From Blasia pusilla (taxonomy: Eukaryota > Marchantiophyta > Marchantiopsida > Blasiales): a stretch of DNA of 64,000 nt. Positions 23,321-35,875 of the stretch are shown piece after piece (position 1 is the stretch's first letter; each line of letters starts with the position of its first letter). A program made the translations under genes and the position numbers. Location of the stretch: the NCBI GenBank assembly GCA_050084515.1, contig CM114271.1:65534001-65598000 (forward strand), written 5' to 3'. The notes beneath the pieces were generated by a model. That model saw only the letters and a program-made list of their open reading frames with translations, did not search any database and was not told the origin of the DNA.

Positions 23321-26099
23321 TCGCGTATTTTCCCCCCTCCCCCTACAAGAATATTGTAGAAAACTACCCCCATCCTGGCCTTACCGTCCCTCCGCATACT
23401 ACATAGACCCCCAAAAAATTCCTTGGCAATCAAAACTTCAGGAATTTCAGTTTAGATCAATGCACTTCCGAGAGAATTTTTGGTAGTTTGCTAAAATTTT
23501 GCCTCCATTTGGTGAAACTGGTTTCAAGGCATATATCTCTTTACATAGAACGCGGGTTTTGTCGGAACCTTGAAACTCCATGAGCTTTAAAGTGAGTGAC
23601 TAGAAACCAACCCTCCCAAGAAGGTGATGATCCTCTTGAGGCAATTATGGTGAAATGAAAAGATTTTCCTCGATAATATAAAATTTTGAATCTTCTTTTT
23701 TACATGATTAAATAATGCTCCGATGACCGGGAAACATAGCCCTTCCAAGTGGTTACGGTTCCCAACAGACGTTGCCTCCTTAAGTACTCGGGTTACTCGC
23801 ACTGAATCAAACCCGGAGTCGAGTCACATGAGGCCTCACCAAACGTTTCTTATGTCCCCTCTCTATACTCGACGAGATCTACCTCACAAACTTATATTAC
23901 CACTTGATGATGTTGATGATGTAAAAAATATTATTTATTATTTTAGAATTTAATTTAAATCCGGTTACACTAATCATTAAACGTACCATTTACTTATTTT
24001 TTAAATTTCCTTTTACATAGATCTGAATTTTATCTTATCATGGAAATTTATTCGGAAAATAAAGTAGGACAGTTTATTACTTAAATCTTGAGTCAAAAAT
24101 AACTAAATATAAATTATGTTTAGACCAGCCATTAATTAATTAATCGCTTGTGTAATGCCCAATAGCATTCATATGCGTTATTTATTCATATGCATTAATT
24201 AATCACTAGCCTAATTCGTAATTTATATCATTAAAAGAAAAATCGGCCGGTTCAAAACTTTTCTTTCGCTCCCGTGTGTATTTTGACCTCTTCCCTTCAT
24301 GACAAGTGTAATAAATAATTAAATTAATATATTTTAAACTCCAATAGCATATTCTTCCTATGGTTCGAATAGCGTAATTTTCCTCTGATTTTGATGTATT
24401 TCACCCGTGCGGGGCACGAGCACTTTCTAGTTACTAATTAATTAATTTAATAAACATGGTTTCAAATTTCATGCGAGATTAACTAATCACCCTTAAGAAA
24501 GATATTTCGTTAATTTGATTCATCCAGGTAGCTTATTTTTTTGTCATCCAACCCATCCTGTTTTCATAATATAAATTAATAACAGATAAATAAATAAACG
24601 TGTATACGCTTTCTTACTCGTGTCCACTAGTCCGGAATCCTAGTAGTATGTTAATCGATCATCCTATCACGTCCTTTGCATTCCCATGGCAACCAAACGG
24701 GTACCAGTCTGCGGTACCTTTCCTTTGAGACGGGCAACGGGGGAGAAGAAAGTAATACCTGTAGGGGACACGTGGAAAAACACAGTGATAACAATCATAT
24801 CTGAAATTATCATCCCATTACGCCTTTAGAATTCCTATGGCAACAGCGATATCCGTTCCCTTGCGATGACGATTTGGTGACATGTATTTTTTCAAGAGAA
24901 CGTGTGTACGCAAGTAACAGGCGCACAAACACACACGCCTCTCCGCTCAGCGAGCCATTTCAGACGAAACAGTTCGCAGCTTACAGTTGTCCTCTCTTTT
25001 GAGCAATTTCTTTGGCAGAAAGTCGTCCAGTTCGTATCGTGTCTTGGATGTCTTGAATGCACTATGGCGAAATAGTGAAAATGATGAGAGATTGAAGAAT
25101 CTTGTGCCCTTTTCATCGTAATGCATGCGAGAGGATACGCATTTTGCCCCCCTTTCTTGTGTTCCCAGCATGGAGTGATCCACAGCGGGTCAGTCCAATC
25201 ACCAGCCCTATTTTCGACCACGAAACATTCCCTACTAAGGGGGCGTGTCAAACCATGCTCGGGAGTCGCAGAAGACGCGGAATATCAGGACTAAAAAATC
25301 ACGTCCATCTGGGTGAGACCTAAATCCTCCTCTCGTAAGTTAAAGCAGGAACGGAAAGAGGGCACCCTATAAATATCCAGTTATTCCATTGAACTCCGAT
25401 TGTTGTGGATGTGTGTTCCCACATATCGCGTCACACTTCTTTGAGAAACCTATTGCTGTATTCACATTTTTTCACTTCGCATCCATCTCACCTTTTAAGT
25501 TCGAAAAAATAGTCAAAAATCTATACTATTAACGTTTTTTGGAAAATGAGACAAGTGTCTTTTAGTCCAGAAGACGACACGTGGTAAGGGAAGGCATTAA
25601 GTTCAGGCCTTACTGGTGGGGAATATGGAGGGGACGGTGCATCCCCTTTACGGGTCCTAACTAGTTTCATATAACATGTAAATATCCTTTTGAATCCTAG
25701 CCGTTCGCTTGGGTTAGGAAAAAAAATCATCCTCTTTAATCCCTATGGGTATTCATGGTTTTTTTTTCTAGTCATTTTTTAGTCGTCCACGTGTCCTCTA
25801 CACTTGTCTATCAATCGCACACTAGTTCATTTGTTGCTTTTCCCTACATCCCCTTCATTTTGTTTTCTCACCATCTTAGCTATCTAGGTGCCCTGTTCAC
25901 TTTATTAATCAACTTTTTTCCCAACTCGTCTCAAAGGCCACCCCCACACTTAGGCCACCCCTCACACTTGTTCATTTCCTGTAGGTTCTGGTTTTTTTTT
26001 TCCTCTCCTTATCCACATGTCACTCATTATTTTCTCGCCCATCCCTGGCCGCAGACTTGGTTAGGTTAGGAGAAATATTTAATCTAGTTAAGTTATTTG
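23321..26099. other. Mixed intergenic DNA, no gene
   Basis: 23.3-24.9 kb is AT-rich with TTAATTAATTAAT runs. 24.9-25.35 kb is a short GC-richer patch with minus-strand ORFs of up to 119 codons and no recognisable domain. 25.4-26.1 kb is pyrimidine-rich on the plus strand, which creates a low-complexity 104-codon ORF at 25755-26069. Confidence 0.4.
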
Positions 26100-26431
26100 G
26101 GCTTGTTACCGCCGCTCGCCATAATTTTTCCGTAAGGGAGAATCGAGTAGCCGTGTATGAGCTACTCGTTGGGCGACAACCTGTCAATACTACTACGCAC
26201 GAGACGAAACCGGCCGTCGTGCGGCTCCTGCCGGGTTCACGGCGTCGAGATACCGCCGGTGCGCGCGCGTACATCGCACCGGCAATCATGGGAATTGATG
26301 TCGAATATCTCATGTGGGTGACATCACCATGCATGGGCATCACGAGCGATGATGCCATGCGCTTCCCATGCGTCCGCGTGACACCATGTTGCATCGAACC
26401 GGATAGGGACGTGGGCGCCTCGAGGAAATGA
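26100..26431. other. Isolated GC-rich block with dyads
   Basis: A sharply bounded GC-rich block in AT-rich DNA. It holds perfect small dyads: CGAGTAGC at 26144-26151 with GCTACTCG at 26161-26168, and GCCGGTGCG at 26255-26263 with CGCACCGGC at 26275-26283. Both strands are open for 124 codons over most of it, and neither product resembles a known protein. It may be a transposon core, a remnant exon or a structured non-coding RNA locus. Confidence 0.4.
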
Positions 26432-29400
26432 CATCATTGTGATCCTGTCTCTCTCTCGCATCTATATTCGGATCGTCACCGTTATTCTAGTGTATATTTG
26501 GACCACTTATCAATAATGCCATTAAATTTCTTTTTCAAAAAACTATTTGTTACGATTTCATGGGTTCATCGTCTTTTTTTGTCATCTAGACTACTCGCGT
26601 GTCTCATGCACGAATGTGTTAATAACTCTCTTCTCCACCCGTCGTAGAGGTCGCACAATGGTTGTTTCACTATTGTCATTCGGTTAGATATGTGGTTTAG
26701 AGGGAAGGAGTCCAAACTGGCTATGATGTTATGGGGTGCGAGTTGTCACGTCTTTTAGGATAGAGCGGTGAGATCTAGTAGAGCGCCTTCGTGAGTAGTG
26801 GAGGACAGGCTCAGTAGGTCGAGGATGACATGCTGAGGCCTCGGGAAACCTGAGAGAGCAGGTTTCCTGAGAGAGGAGGTTTCCCCTTCGTTTTGGCTCA
26901 TTTTGAGCCATATTGAGGAACTTGCTATTTTAGATAATTACCATTTTGAGTATATGATCGACTTTCTATTTTTAGTAAGTGGCCCTTGACCTCCTACATC
27001 AAGTCAAGAGCCAAGGAGGTGACTTGGGAGCATAGATTACCATGGAGAGAGTTTGGGGAGGGGAGGGGTATACCTCAAGGAGAGAGAGCTTGAGAGCTCA
27101 TTCTCTCTTTGTTGAACCTCTTGGTATGAGGCGGCGGAACTATGGTCTTGCTTGCCTTGTATGTGTAACCCAAGCCTCTCATTAGGAGAGTGGGTTTGGT
27201 TTGACATTGAGAGACACATGTGAGAGTGCACACATGTGAGAACTATAGTGTTGTAAGAGAGATTTGATCTTATTTTACTGGAGATATTTTGGTACTTCAT
27301 GTCTCGTTGTTTGGATGCCATGAGTTAGCATGGGATTGTGCGTGTTTGTGTGTATGTTCGGTGACAGCGATGCATGTTGTGTAGCAAAGTATATGCGCAC
27401 GACAAGGTTTTCGGCACTCTATGCCAAAAACCCTCTTTGTATCTCTGACGGGTTTTCCATCAAGCGTTTTTATTGAAGTTCATTGTTCTGGCTATGATGT
27501 TATGGGAGCTAGAAGGAAGAAGAGATAATATGTAGAACATGTAGAAGTGTTTTGTTGATAGCTATTCCAATCTTTTCAACTTTAGATTCTACTAATGCCA
27601 TGGCCTCCAAAAAGGTGGAGGTTGTGATTATAAAGCACCATATAGAAATGAATGAATGAACTCAACTTTAATCGCATCGAATAAACTCAATTTTCATAAT
27701 CTTCAACCATAAGATACAAGACAGGGGGAAATAGAGTTCATATAGAACTAGTTCATAAACCTGATAGTATTTCAGTGAGTTAGATTTCATATTGATCGGA
27801 GGGTTATTGAGGATAAAAGTTCTATCTTCAGAAATCAGGTGACTTCAATTATATATATGGGCGTAACTTTTCGGAAAGTTTTAAATAGGAACTGGGGTTA
27901 GTTGGGATTCTTTGTGAGTAAAAAGGAGAGTCAATAGGAACTTGTAAAGACTTTAACTTGTGGAAAAGTCAATTTTGTGAGTAGAACGGAGGAAAACAAG
28001 TATGCTTTTGAACAAAAATATAGGACATATTTATTATCCACACGACAGAGCTTTTACTCACCATAAAAACCCAAACACGAATAAACTCTCCAAGGATACA
28101 ACCGGATTACTTTCTCCAAATGGATGAAAAATCATCTATCTTGTAAAAATCGATAATCTACAAAAGTTTTCAAGGGGGGAATCTATCTCAATACAGAGAT
28201 GCTATTTTAAATCAAACCAAATGTTTGAGGTATAACATGAACAAGTTTATAGGCCAATGCTACATATGAACTTAGTTGTCGTATTCTTTCACCAAAGAGA
28301 GAACTAAGATATCAAACTTGTCAACTTTAATACAGAGAGTAAATATAGCATGACCATCGGGACGTTTAGATTCACAACCTTACCTTGAGTAGTTAAAATA
28401 GTGAACAATTAAGATAAGTGTTACACAAATATGGGTAATATTTGTCAATGCTCGTTGATAGCTCATTCTATGTGCACTCCACAAAAGATGCACTTGTGGG
28501 CTAGTCTTGACGCATACCACAAAATATAAGGACTAAGTTTGGATTTTCCAAAGTTCTTGGGATCTTTTGACCTTCTTCGGCCTCCCCATGAGTATGCTCA
28601 TAGGAAATTTTACACATTGCGTTCTTTTTATATCGACATTACTTGTTACAACCAGATCAACGGGATCCTCTTTATTTTCTCAATCTTTTGCTACATGTGA
28701 GGCCTATTATGAGGATCTCATCCCTTCACATCAATCATCAATAGGTGGCTTTCACTTTCTCCTCACATCCTTTTTTTTTGTTTCCAGTTTCCTTCATTAC
28801 TTTCTCTTGGAATATCCGTTTTGGGTATGCTTGGTCTTGTTACAATTATCTTGGAAAGCTTGTTCTCTTCATACCAAATAGGTTTTCTAGTTTTTTTTTC
28901 CTTTTGTATTGGCATATTTTTGTGTAGAGGTTTTTTTTTATCAATTCCTCTCATATATCTTTCTTACTCTTTCAACACTTTATCTCACTTCTTTGCTCAA
29001 AATTTCCCTTCCATACATTTTCTATCTCTAAAAGGGCATTCTAGATTTACATTCTCAAGTCACTTCTTTTGATACCACATAGATTGTTTCTCCTTTTTTC
29101 ATATTGATATCTCCAACTTCTATCTTGTCTTCCTAAAGTAATTTTCAATCATAAATTCACCTTTGTCTAACCTTAATTCTCTCCATTTAGATTTATTTTG
29201 GATGGATTTCACTCCTTTTATTATGGTCGTTATCCTTATAATTTCACTTTATTATGGCTCATTATGTCTTCGTTTGTCTTGAATGATATGTCTACTTTTA
29301 GTTCTACGGACATGAAGTTGGAAAATCCATCTCCTCCCTTATTTAGCTTTATATACCAAGCCCCCTCGTTCAAATGTATCCTCTTCTCTCTATTCCTATC

Positions 29401-29639
29401 CTTGTCGCCAATCTCAACATTTTCCTCTTAATACTCATACATCCATTATTCTATCTACATTTCTTCCCTATCCTCCTCTTATCCCCTCTTTGTCTTTTCT
29501 TGTTCATCGTAATCTAGTGCCTTTAGGAATGGACTTTCTCTCTACCTACCTATTTGAGTATTTTAAGGGGTTAAATCTGTTCATGTTTAGGCCATGTTTC
29601 AAATTTGAGCTAGAGAACCATTTCGGATGCACTTTAATG
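26432..29639. other. AT-rich intergenic DNA
   Basis: No gene found. 28.5-29.5 kb is T/C-rich on the plus strand and yields hydrophobic low-complexity ORFs (up to 104 codons) that look like membrane proteins only because of composition. Confidence 0.45.
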
Positions 29640-29997
29640 AATTAACCACCACACTCTGGTTTTGGAGACAGATATTGGGGATGAATGATCAAGGCTTGGG
29701 AAAGAGACTTTCTAGGATACAATATGCACCTTATGGGGCTCAAAACCAATTAACACTTAGAGACTTCACAAATTCACTAACAAGATGAATGACCAATTGG
29801 ATCTTCAAGACTCAACCCAAGTTTTCAACTCGTAGGTCTAAAGGTGGAAAACTCTTCATGGGCTAGCAAGAAGGAATAATGGTTGAACTCTATAGTGTTC
29901 ATTACGAAAAAGAATACTTTAAGAAGCACAACAATATCAAATATAGAATTCTTCAAGGAAAAATTATATGGAGCAATACTAGAATGATGAGGAAGTA

Positions 29998-30189
29998 TTG
30001 ACCATGAACCATATCATGGGAAACATAATGGAGTTAGAGATCCCAAGTACCACTAGTGAACAATATTACATTGATTCAAGAGCATCTATGATTACGTATA
30101 CTTATGAAGAATGGAAAAAAAATATAGGACAACTGAAGATCTTGATGATTGTCACGAAGGCATCTCAGAATGTGTGTGATCCACCTTGA
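29998..30189 (+). pseudogene. Ty1/copia aspartic protease relic
   Basis: The 63-codon frame contains EQYYIDSRASMITYT followed by EEW and GQLKI. Copia polyproteins have W-Y-I-D-S-G-A-S-x-H-M-T at the start of their aspartic protease. Here the DSGAS active site reads DSRAS, with glycine replaced by arginine, and the following H-M-T is lost, so it would be inactive. The stretch from about 29640 may be the decayed gag part of the same element, but stops and shifts prevent a firm reading. No LTR, integrase or reverse transcriptase was recognised beside it. Confidence 0.65.
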
Positions 30190-30231
30190 TCGAATGGAAT
30201 TTATGGTGGTTACTATAACTTTGCAACTTAT

Positions 30232-30238
<7 letters not shown>

Positions 30239-30266
<28 letters not shown>
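30239..30266 (+). repeat. (CT)14 microsatellite
   Basis: Uninterrupted CT dinucleotide run just beyond the copia relic. Confidence 0.95.
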
Positions 30267-30271
<5 letters not shown>

Positions 30272-30299
30272 AATGTAAAAATGCATTAGCTAAAGACAA

Positions 30300-31959
30300 T
30301 CAATTGTGGAGAAGGTAAGCCGAATATTTATTAGATTTTTTTTTAAAGCTTTCCGAGTATTTGATCCCAAATTTTCTAGTGGACACTCGATCATTGATGT
30401 GACAAATTTTTTTTCCTATCCACCAATTGAAAACGCCAATATTCCATAAATTAAATTTTTTTCTCAAGAATTCCATCATGAATATTTGATCTCTAATATC
30501 TGTTGAACCTTGGGCGCACTCTATAAGGATTATCCTCTTGCCCTTGGGCCCAGGTGGAGCCATTGTGCACTTATATGTGGGACCTTGTTTCTCCCTTGGA
30601 GATAGGAATAGAGAAGCACCTTCAAGCCAGCAAACTCTAATTGGAGGAGTCAATATCAAGGCTTTTGTTGTTATCAGAGAAATATTATATAAATACATGT
30701 GTATAGCATTGCAATGTGCACAAGTATTGGCATTGATATTTGGAGTCGGAGTGATTTTTTGTCATTATCTCGTTGTCTAGTAACATCTAACCAACCACTC
30801 AGTGTCAATTTTTTTAAAATATACCCCTATTTTATAATAAGCTAAGGGGGAATAGAAATCAAGAACTTTACAAAGATATAGGTTTAGCTATTATTTAGAT
30901 TTTCCATTTTAAAAATCATTTTTAATTTTTGGCAAGTATCCCTTATTGAGGTTTCCCTCTTCTTATTTTTATAGAAAAATTATTTTTAAATTTACAAAAT
31001 TCTTTCCCAAACTCTCTTACATTTTTCCAAGCCCCTTCATATTCTTCAATATCCGATTTCCATCATGGGAAAAAATTAGTCGGATACTTCTAAGGAAAAA
31101 AATTTCAATCATATTTCCATAATTGATGGTATTTTTTCAACTCTAGTGAGTGAACTTTTTGTTGGAACTTCAATTGATTCTTTTTCCACGATTTTTTCAT
31201 TTTCATCCACCTAATCCTATGCATAGCACGTGTAATTCTTACTAGTATTTTATAATAGATAAGATTAATAAGATCTATGTGATTAACACTAAACTATTGA
31301 ATTTGTCCCACGGAATCTATTCCTATGGTTTTTATTATAATAGGATATCCCATAAAATTGTAGCACATAAATTTTCATGCATATCATATGCTTCAGTTTT
31401 GAGAAAAAAATTGCATCCATTTATTACAATCTCATTAGGTAAATCCAAGTAGTCAAGCCCATCTCCCACCTAAGAGCTCTAAATTCTGAATTTCCAACCC
31501 AATTATTACTTACGGTTTCTCTAAAATCGTAAGAAGACATCACCCTCCTCTTAAATAAATGAAACTAGAGTAAGCACATGCGATGCCCAGATTCTCAAGG
31601 GCCATTTAAATTGATTTGGAGCTAATTTATATGGCAAAGATCCCATGGGTTGAAAGTGCCCAAAAAAACTTGTAAAATGAAAGAGTATTTTCCAATAATA
31701 ATATAAATTCCAAGTTTATAAAAGACCACGCCAACTTTTTCCAATCCCAATCTTGCATTCCTCCCGTGTCATTTTGCATAAACCCACTTTCATGAAATAG
31801 CACGCAAAATTGTCCCCTAATCTTTTCTAATTTATTTTTAAATATAGAAAATCCGAACGTCAAAAATAATGAAAATTCTCGTGACTAACTTTTTTAGTAT
31901 TTGGAAAACAACACTTAACATTCGTAGAAGCTCATCACGTTTTACACTCGTCCCATTAG
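30300..31959. other. AT-rich intergenic DNA
   Basis: The longest ORF is 30300-30698 on the minus strand (132 codons), with no recognised domain; its central PPGPKGKR run derives from a GC-richer patch. A second minus-strand ORF overlaps 31627-31863. Neither is a supported gene. Confidence 0.4.
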
Positions 31960-32207
31960 AAATGATAGAAGGTACGTGTCTGAGACCTGTACTCATGAGC
32001 CACATACGTATGAACTCAGATCTACCGACAGAATGAAGAGGGGGAGGGAGAACGGCATCTTAGCGCGAGACTGTGTCCGTTTCGGGAATAGTGATGCATC
32101 AGGACATGGGCAGCAAAGCAAACCTGGAGCGCGGTGCCACTGTTTCCTTCTCTCGTGACTCGTGACTCAGTCATGTAGGACTGTCTACGTCGATGGATCG
32201 AAAGCTT

Positions 32208-32233
32208 GCTCGCTCGCTCGCTCGCTCGCTCGC
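32208..32233 (+). repeat. (GCTC)6 microsatellite
   Basis: Tetranucleotide run GCTCGCTCGCTC at the start of the gene-like island, a common location for plant leader microsatellites. Confidence 0.95.
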
Positions 32234-32687
32234 CGCAGCACGATCGGGTTTTGAGGCGCTCTCTACTTTCTGATCTGAAGCGCCCCCGGGAACGCCCGCA
32301 GTCAGTGCGACATTCTCCTGCCTGCATGTATGTAAACTAGACGAAGTTGAGGGGGAGTTTGAGAATGTGCCGTTTTCTTCATTCTTCTTCATCATTCCCC
32401 ATCGACTAAATTAAAAGCACTCTTCGTCCGTGGCGCTGTGCGGAGAATGTTGTTCAAGCAGAGAGAACGGCGGGGAATTCGAATCGAATGGCGTGAGTGC
32501 CTGGTTTTGATCGGCGTAGGAGCCCGGAGGGAGTGAGAGCATTCCTCTCCTGTTGCGCCAGCTCCTGTCCGAGTTGGCAGCTTTTCTGCACAATTTTGGA
32601 AGGTAGTTAATAGAGGAGGAAATCATTGAAATTTCGGTCTTTTCCCCCTTCCGTGCAATACGTAGAGGCAGATACTCTCCGGAGATT

Positions 32688-32834
32688 ATGGTTCCTACAG
32701 CGGTGGGATCCCGAGACTTGTACAGTTTTCGAGCTCTAAAGAATCTGCGTTCATCAAAAAGCAATCGCCGTCTTTCGTTTCCGTTATTTTCCTTCGTGAA
32801 GAAAATTCCAATCGGCGTCCCCGATGTTGTAAAA
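32688..32834 (+). CDS. Candidate first exon with plastid-transit-like N-terminus
   Basis: The ATG-initiated frame begins MVPTAVGSRDLYSFRALKNL and continues with Ser, Lys, Arg and hydrophobic residues but almost no acidic residues. This composition suits a plastid or mitochondrial targeting peptide. The frame reaches GTAAAA followed by GTGAGC at 32835, a plausible 5' splice site. Without splicing it ends after 69 codons. The partner exon is unknown; the cysteine-rich ORF about 1 kb downstream is one possibility. This rests on composition and a splice-like hexamer only. Confidence 0.3.
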
Positions 32835-33671
32835 GTGAGCATAAGACGTCTCGACTTTCTTAAAATTCGGTCCTGGTTTCAGACCCCGAGAATCTGAACT
32901 GTGTATTGAATACTCAAAGGTCGAGGACAAATTGATTCTTGCGATCTGTGCCCGCGGCGGAGAAGTCCTATCCCTCGAGATCACGTGCAGTAACTGCAGT
33001 TCACTGAGCTTCACTCGCGAGTCCGATTCAAGCCTAGAGGATTTGTGGTTTCTGGAAGATAGAGACTGGTGAGCAGCAGAGGTCATTTTTGGGTTCCTTT
33101 CATGATGCAATCAATTCGAGGCGATTGATTCTTCACACGTGCACTCCATCGCACCTGTGGAACCAGAGGTTCTACATGTTTAAAAGCTTGATAACCTGAG
33201 CCGACTACGATTTCGAAGCACCGTTCGTGGGCAGTAATATCACTGCTCAGTGCATCGGAGTCTAACTTCGACATGTCACCCCCCCGTCGTAGAAGGCAAT
33301 CCCAGTGCTTTGCACAATAAGGCAGCTTGCTACTGGATCAGGAACTTTATGTTCTCTGGAAACTGCGCACCGCATGGGCGTGCCTCGAATTTGTAGGGAG
33401 AAGAAGCTCGTCTCTGTGCTGGGCCATCCGCCAATTCGCAAGAGCACTTTCATGTTTATGATCTGCGCGAAGTACTTAGTTTTCCACTACTCCACGATGG
33501 TTTTCAACGGCCCCGAAGAGCCACAAGATCTCGGCTCCAGCTGCACCGCCAATTCTACCGGCTGCGTGTAAGATTGGTACGCATCAATTTACGGCTACTG
33601 GACCGCTTGAATTTCGTGTTCCACCTCTTCTCCTAAGGACTTCCGAGAGACTCGAAGCTCAGTGATGGTGA

Positions 33672-33896
33672 CTGGCCAGGGAGAGTCACACAAATCTTAA
33701 GCCGCAGAGCAGCTCGCGAGTGTGCGCGCAGGAAAACGTCAGCGACGACGTAATTGAGGCACTGGCTGCATGTGCCAGTACTACTCCGGGAAGGAACCAT
33801 CGCTGCCAGGTTCTTACAATGATGATCCTTGCAGATTCACAAGGGACAAAGGAGGGAATCCAACAGATGCAACCCATCGTACCTGTAGAGTTCTAG
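33672..33896 (+). CDS. Candidate exon, unrecognised
   Basis: This frame is open for 74 codons between an in-frame TGA and a TAG at 33894. The central part reads VCAQENVSDDVIEALAACAS followed by TTPGRNHRCQ, with balanced composition that looks more like real coding sequence than shadow. It overlaps the 33770 ORF in another frame, so at most one is right here. CCGCAG just upstream of 33703 could be a splice acceptor. No family assignment. Confidence 0.25.
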   Translation: MARESHTNLKPQSSSRVCAQENVSDDVIEALAACASTTPGRNHRCQVLTMMILADSQGTKEGIQQMQPIVPVEF

Positions 33897-34681
33897 TTTT
33901 CAAGGTTATCTCTACTAAAGACAGTGGAGATTCATTCACACAGTGCATTCGAGAGTGTGTCACTGAGCGCCGTCAACAGATATTATTAGATTGCGTGGAA
34001 ACATGTCGTACTAATTACTTACCGAAATTAAATGCAGGCGATAACGGTCTTCTCCCCGATCCTTTCCTCGTCGTCACCGTTGCGGGCCTCGACGGACGTA
34101 TTCTATCTCGCATTCGATCTGGTGGCTCTTTTCACCACTGCATTCGAAAGGACATACGAGTGAAGGACCCCTGTAATTCTGCTCATGTACTGTGCATGTC
34201 TAAACCTTCCCTGCGCCGGCCGGACAATGATCAGCCAGAATCTCAACAACCTCGGAAAGATTTTGGCGATGCATATGGGCAACCGAGTCGAAACTCGAGA
34301 TCTTCGGTGGCTCGATGGAGATGCAAAAGGTCCCACATCCACAACCTCTTAAGCTTGAGAATGATCACTTCCCCGCACACTCCCTACCTCTGCATTTTTT
34401 GGCTGAAAGCAGGGACGGGGTTTGTTTCTTCCCTCTTTCCGTATGGGTTTTGCGTGTTTCCAGCTCCGAATCTCCTCTCTACTTACTACCGGACTGCGGA
34501 CTGTACGTCGAGTGCTGCCTGTCTCCGCGCCGCTTCCTGCTTCTTTGGAACTTCGGATCCAATCTCGCTTCCCTCAGTCAGCTACAGTCCGCTAGATTCA
34601 ATCAAAGAAGACCGACACTCACTCTCTTTCATCACTGGCGCTTCCCGTCTCCGGAATCCCCAACTTCACGACCGGAACTGA
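33770..34681 (+). CDS. Hypothetical cysteine-patterned protein, 303 codons
   Basis: Longest plus-strand ORF of the island, with a true ATG. Residues 1-100 look the most protein-like. Cysteines at 59, 63, 75 and 79 are spaced C-x3-C-x11-C-x3-C, the pattern of a two-helix hairpin held by two disulphides (as in alpha-hairpinins and some CHCH-like proteins). After residue 90 the frame passes a TTAAATGCAG, a possible splice acceptor, and later a pyrimidine-rich stretch, so the C-terminal two thirds may not be coding. There is no signal peptide at this ATG; an upstream exon would be needed for secretion or organelle import. Function unknown. Confidence 0.3.
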   Translation: MCQYYSGKEPSLPGSYNDDPCRFTRDKGGNPTDATHRTCRVLVFKVISTKDSGDSFTQCIRECVTERRQQILLDCVETCRTNYLPKLNAGDNGLLPDPFLVVTVAGLDGRILSRIRSGGSFHHCIRKDIRVKDPCNSAHVLCMSKPSLRRPDNDQPESQQPRKDFGDAYGQPSRNSRSSVARWRCKRSHIHNLLSLRMITSPHTPYLCIFWLKAGTGFVSSLFPYGFCVFPAPNLLSTYYRTADCTSSAACLRAASCFFGTSDPISLPSVSYSPLDSIKEDRHSLSFITGASRLRNPQLHDRN

Positions 34682-35875
34682 GACTCCCTGATCTCTCAAT
34701 GGAGAGAGACGACACATGAATCAGTCTTCCGGGTCACACAGAGTTTGAAGGGCAGAATGTTAAGGTCGGAGAGGACGGGCTTCGAATTTCCGACTCGCAG
34801 TTCGTTACTGTCCGTGAGGGACCACCTTTCGGGCAATCGGGCCACACGCTAAATTCGTTCATTGTGACTCATTTAGATGACGCCGTTCGTGGAACACGGG
34901 CGACAATATGAAACCTGCCCTACATTTCCACGCTCTCAGTTGCTCTCGGTCCCTCTTTCCGCCATAGCCCGGCGTGGTGTCGATCAGCGACGCTTTTAAC
35001 CTTTACGCTGTTTGGAATTTGAGCAGAAGAGGGTGCGGGATAGGGATAGGGAGCTTCGAAGTCGATCGAAGCTTCCTTTCTTGCGTCGACCCATGGGCGG
35101 TTCGCCACAGCGCACAAGAATCCGACGGAGCTTCGGCGCAACAACATGTGTCGCGACCGTCACGAGTCCACCAGAAATCCTCTCTCCTCCCACACAAACT
35201 CCTAGTTTAATCGCCCGCACTCCGAGTCTCCAGACACAAATTCCTCCGGTCTTCCATCAACCAGCACCGACCTGCAAGATGCTCGGACCCAGCCTGCCAA
35301 TAGAATGTGGGTCCATCGCATGATCCCCTCCCCACACCGGCATTCGGCATATGCTCTAAACATAGTGAGTCGTTCCATCCGTCGCTCTGCCCACGCCTCT
35401 TGCTCCGCGCGATTCCTCCTCGTCGCTTGAACCACACAAACGCACTTGTCACAGTGTTCGTATCGCATCACAACTCCAACGACCATGATCCTTCGACCCC
35501 CTAAAACACCCACATATTTCAGCATCGTGTTATCCCTGGGTTTGCGTTCCCCGACTTCAAAGTGCGCTAGCGCACTCCATTAAAAAGGGGCCCGCGTCCT
35601 ACGGAATCGGAGCACTTCACTTTCCAGTATCGAATTGGATCACGAAATGGTCAAAGTTGCCATACCAGTTCATGTGGAGGTGTGGTCTCAACCGCAACCC
35701 TTTCCCTACTCCCTTCATCTTCAGCGCTATGCGACATATTTGCCAAGAGATGGGGTTGGAAGCGAATTCATCGTGGGGGAGATGAGTGGGTAGATTCGAA
35801 GTTGTATATTTTGAGCGTATCCTCCTATCTCAATACCATTTGGTGGAGCTTTAGGAAGCGAGATCATGTAGAGAA

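Larger units (their letters stand above)
31960..35720. other. Gene-like GC-richer island with unresolved exons
   Basis: Composition rises between about 31.96 and 35.72 kb, as at the STOP1 locus. The plus strand carries a plausible first exon (32688-32834), a 303-codon ORF with ordered cysteines (33770-34681) and a second open frame overlapping it (33672-33896). Pyrimidine-rich tracts near 34380-34640 would suit a leader or an intron. An expressed gene with several exons is likely, but exon boundaries cannot be set from sequence alone and no protein family was recognised. Confidence 0.45.

Noticed and set aside
28567-29072. Membrane protein genes on the plus strand
   Set aside because: Hydrophobic ORFs arise from T/C-rich composition; they overlap in different frames and have no conserved motif.
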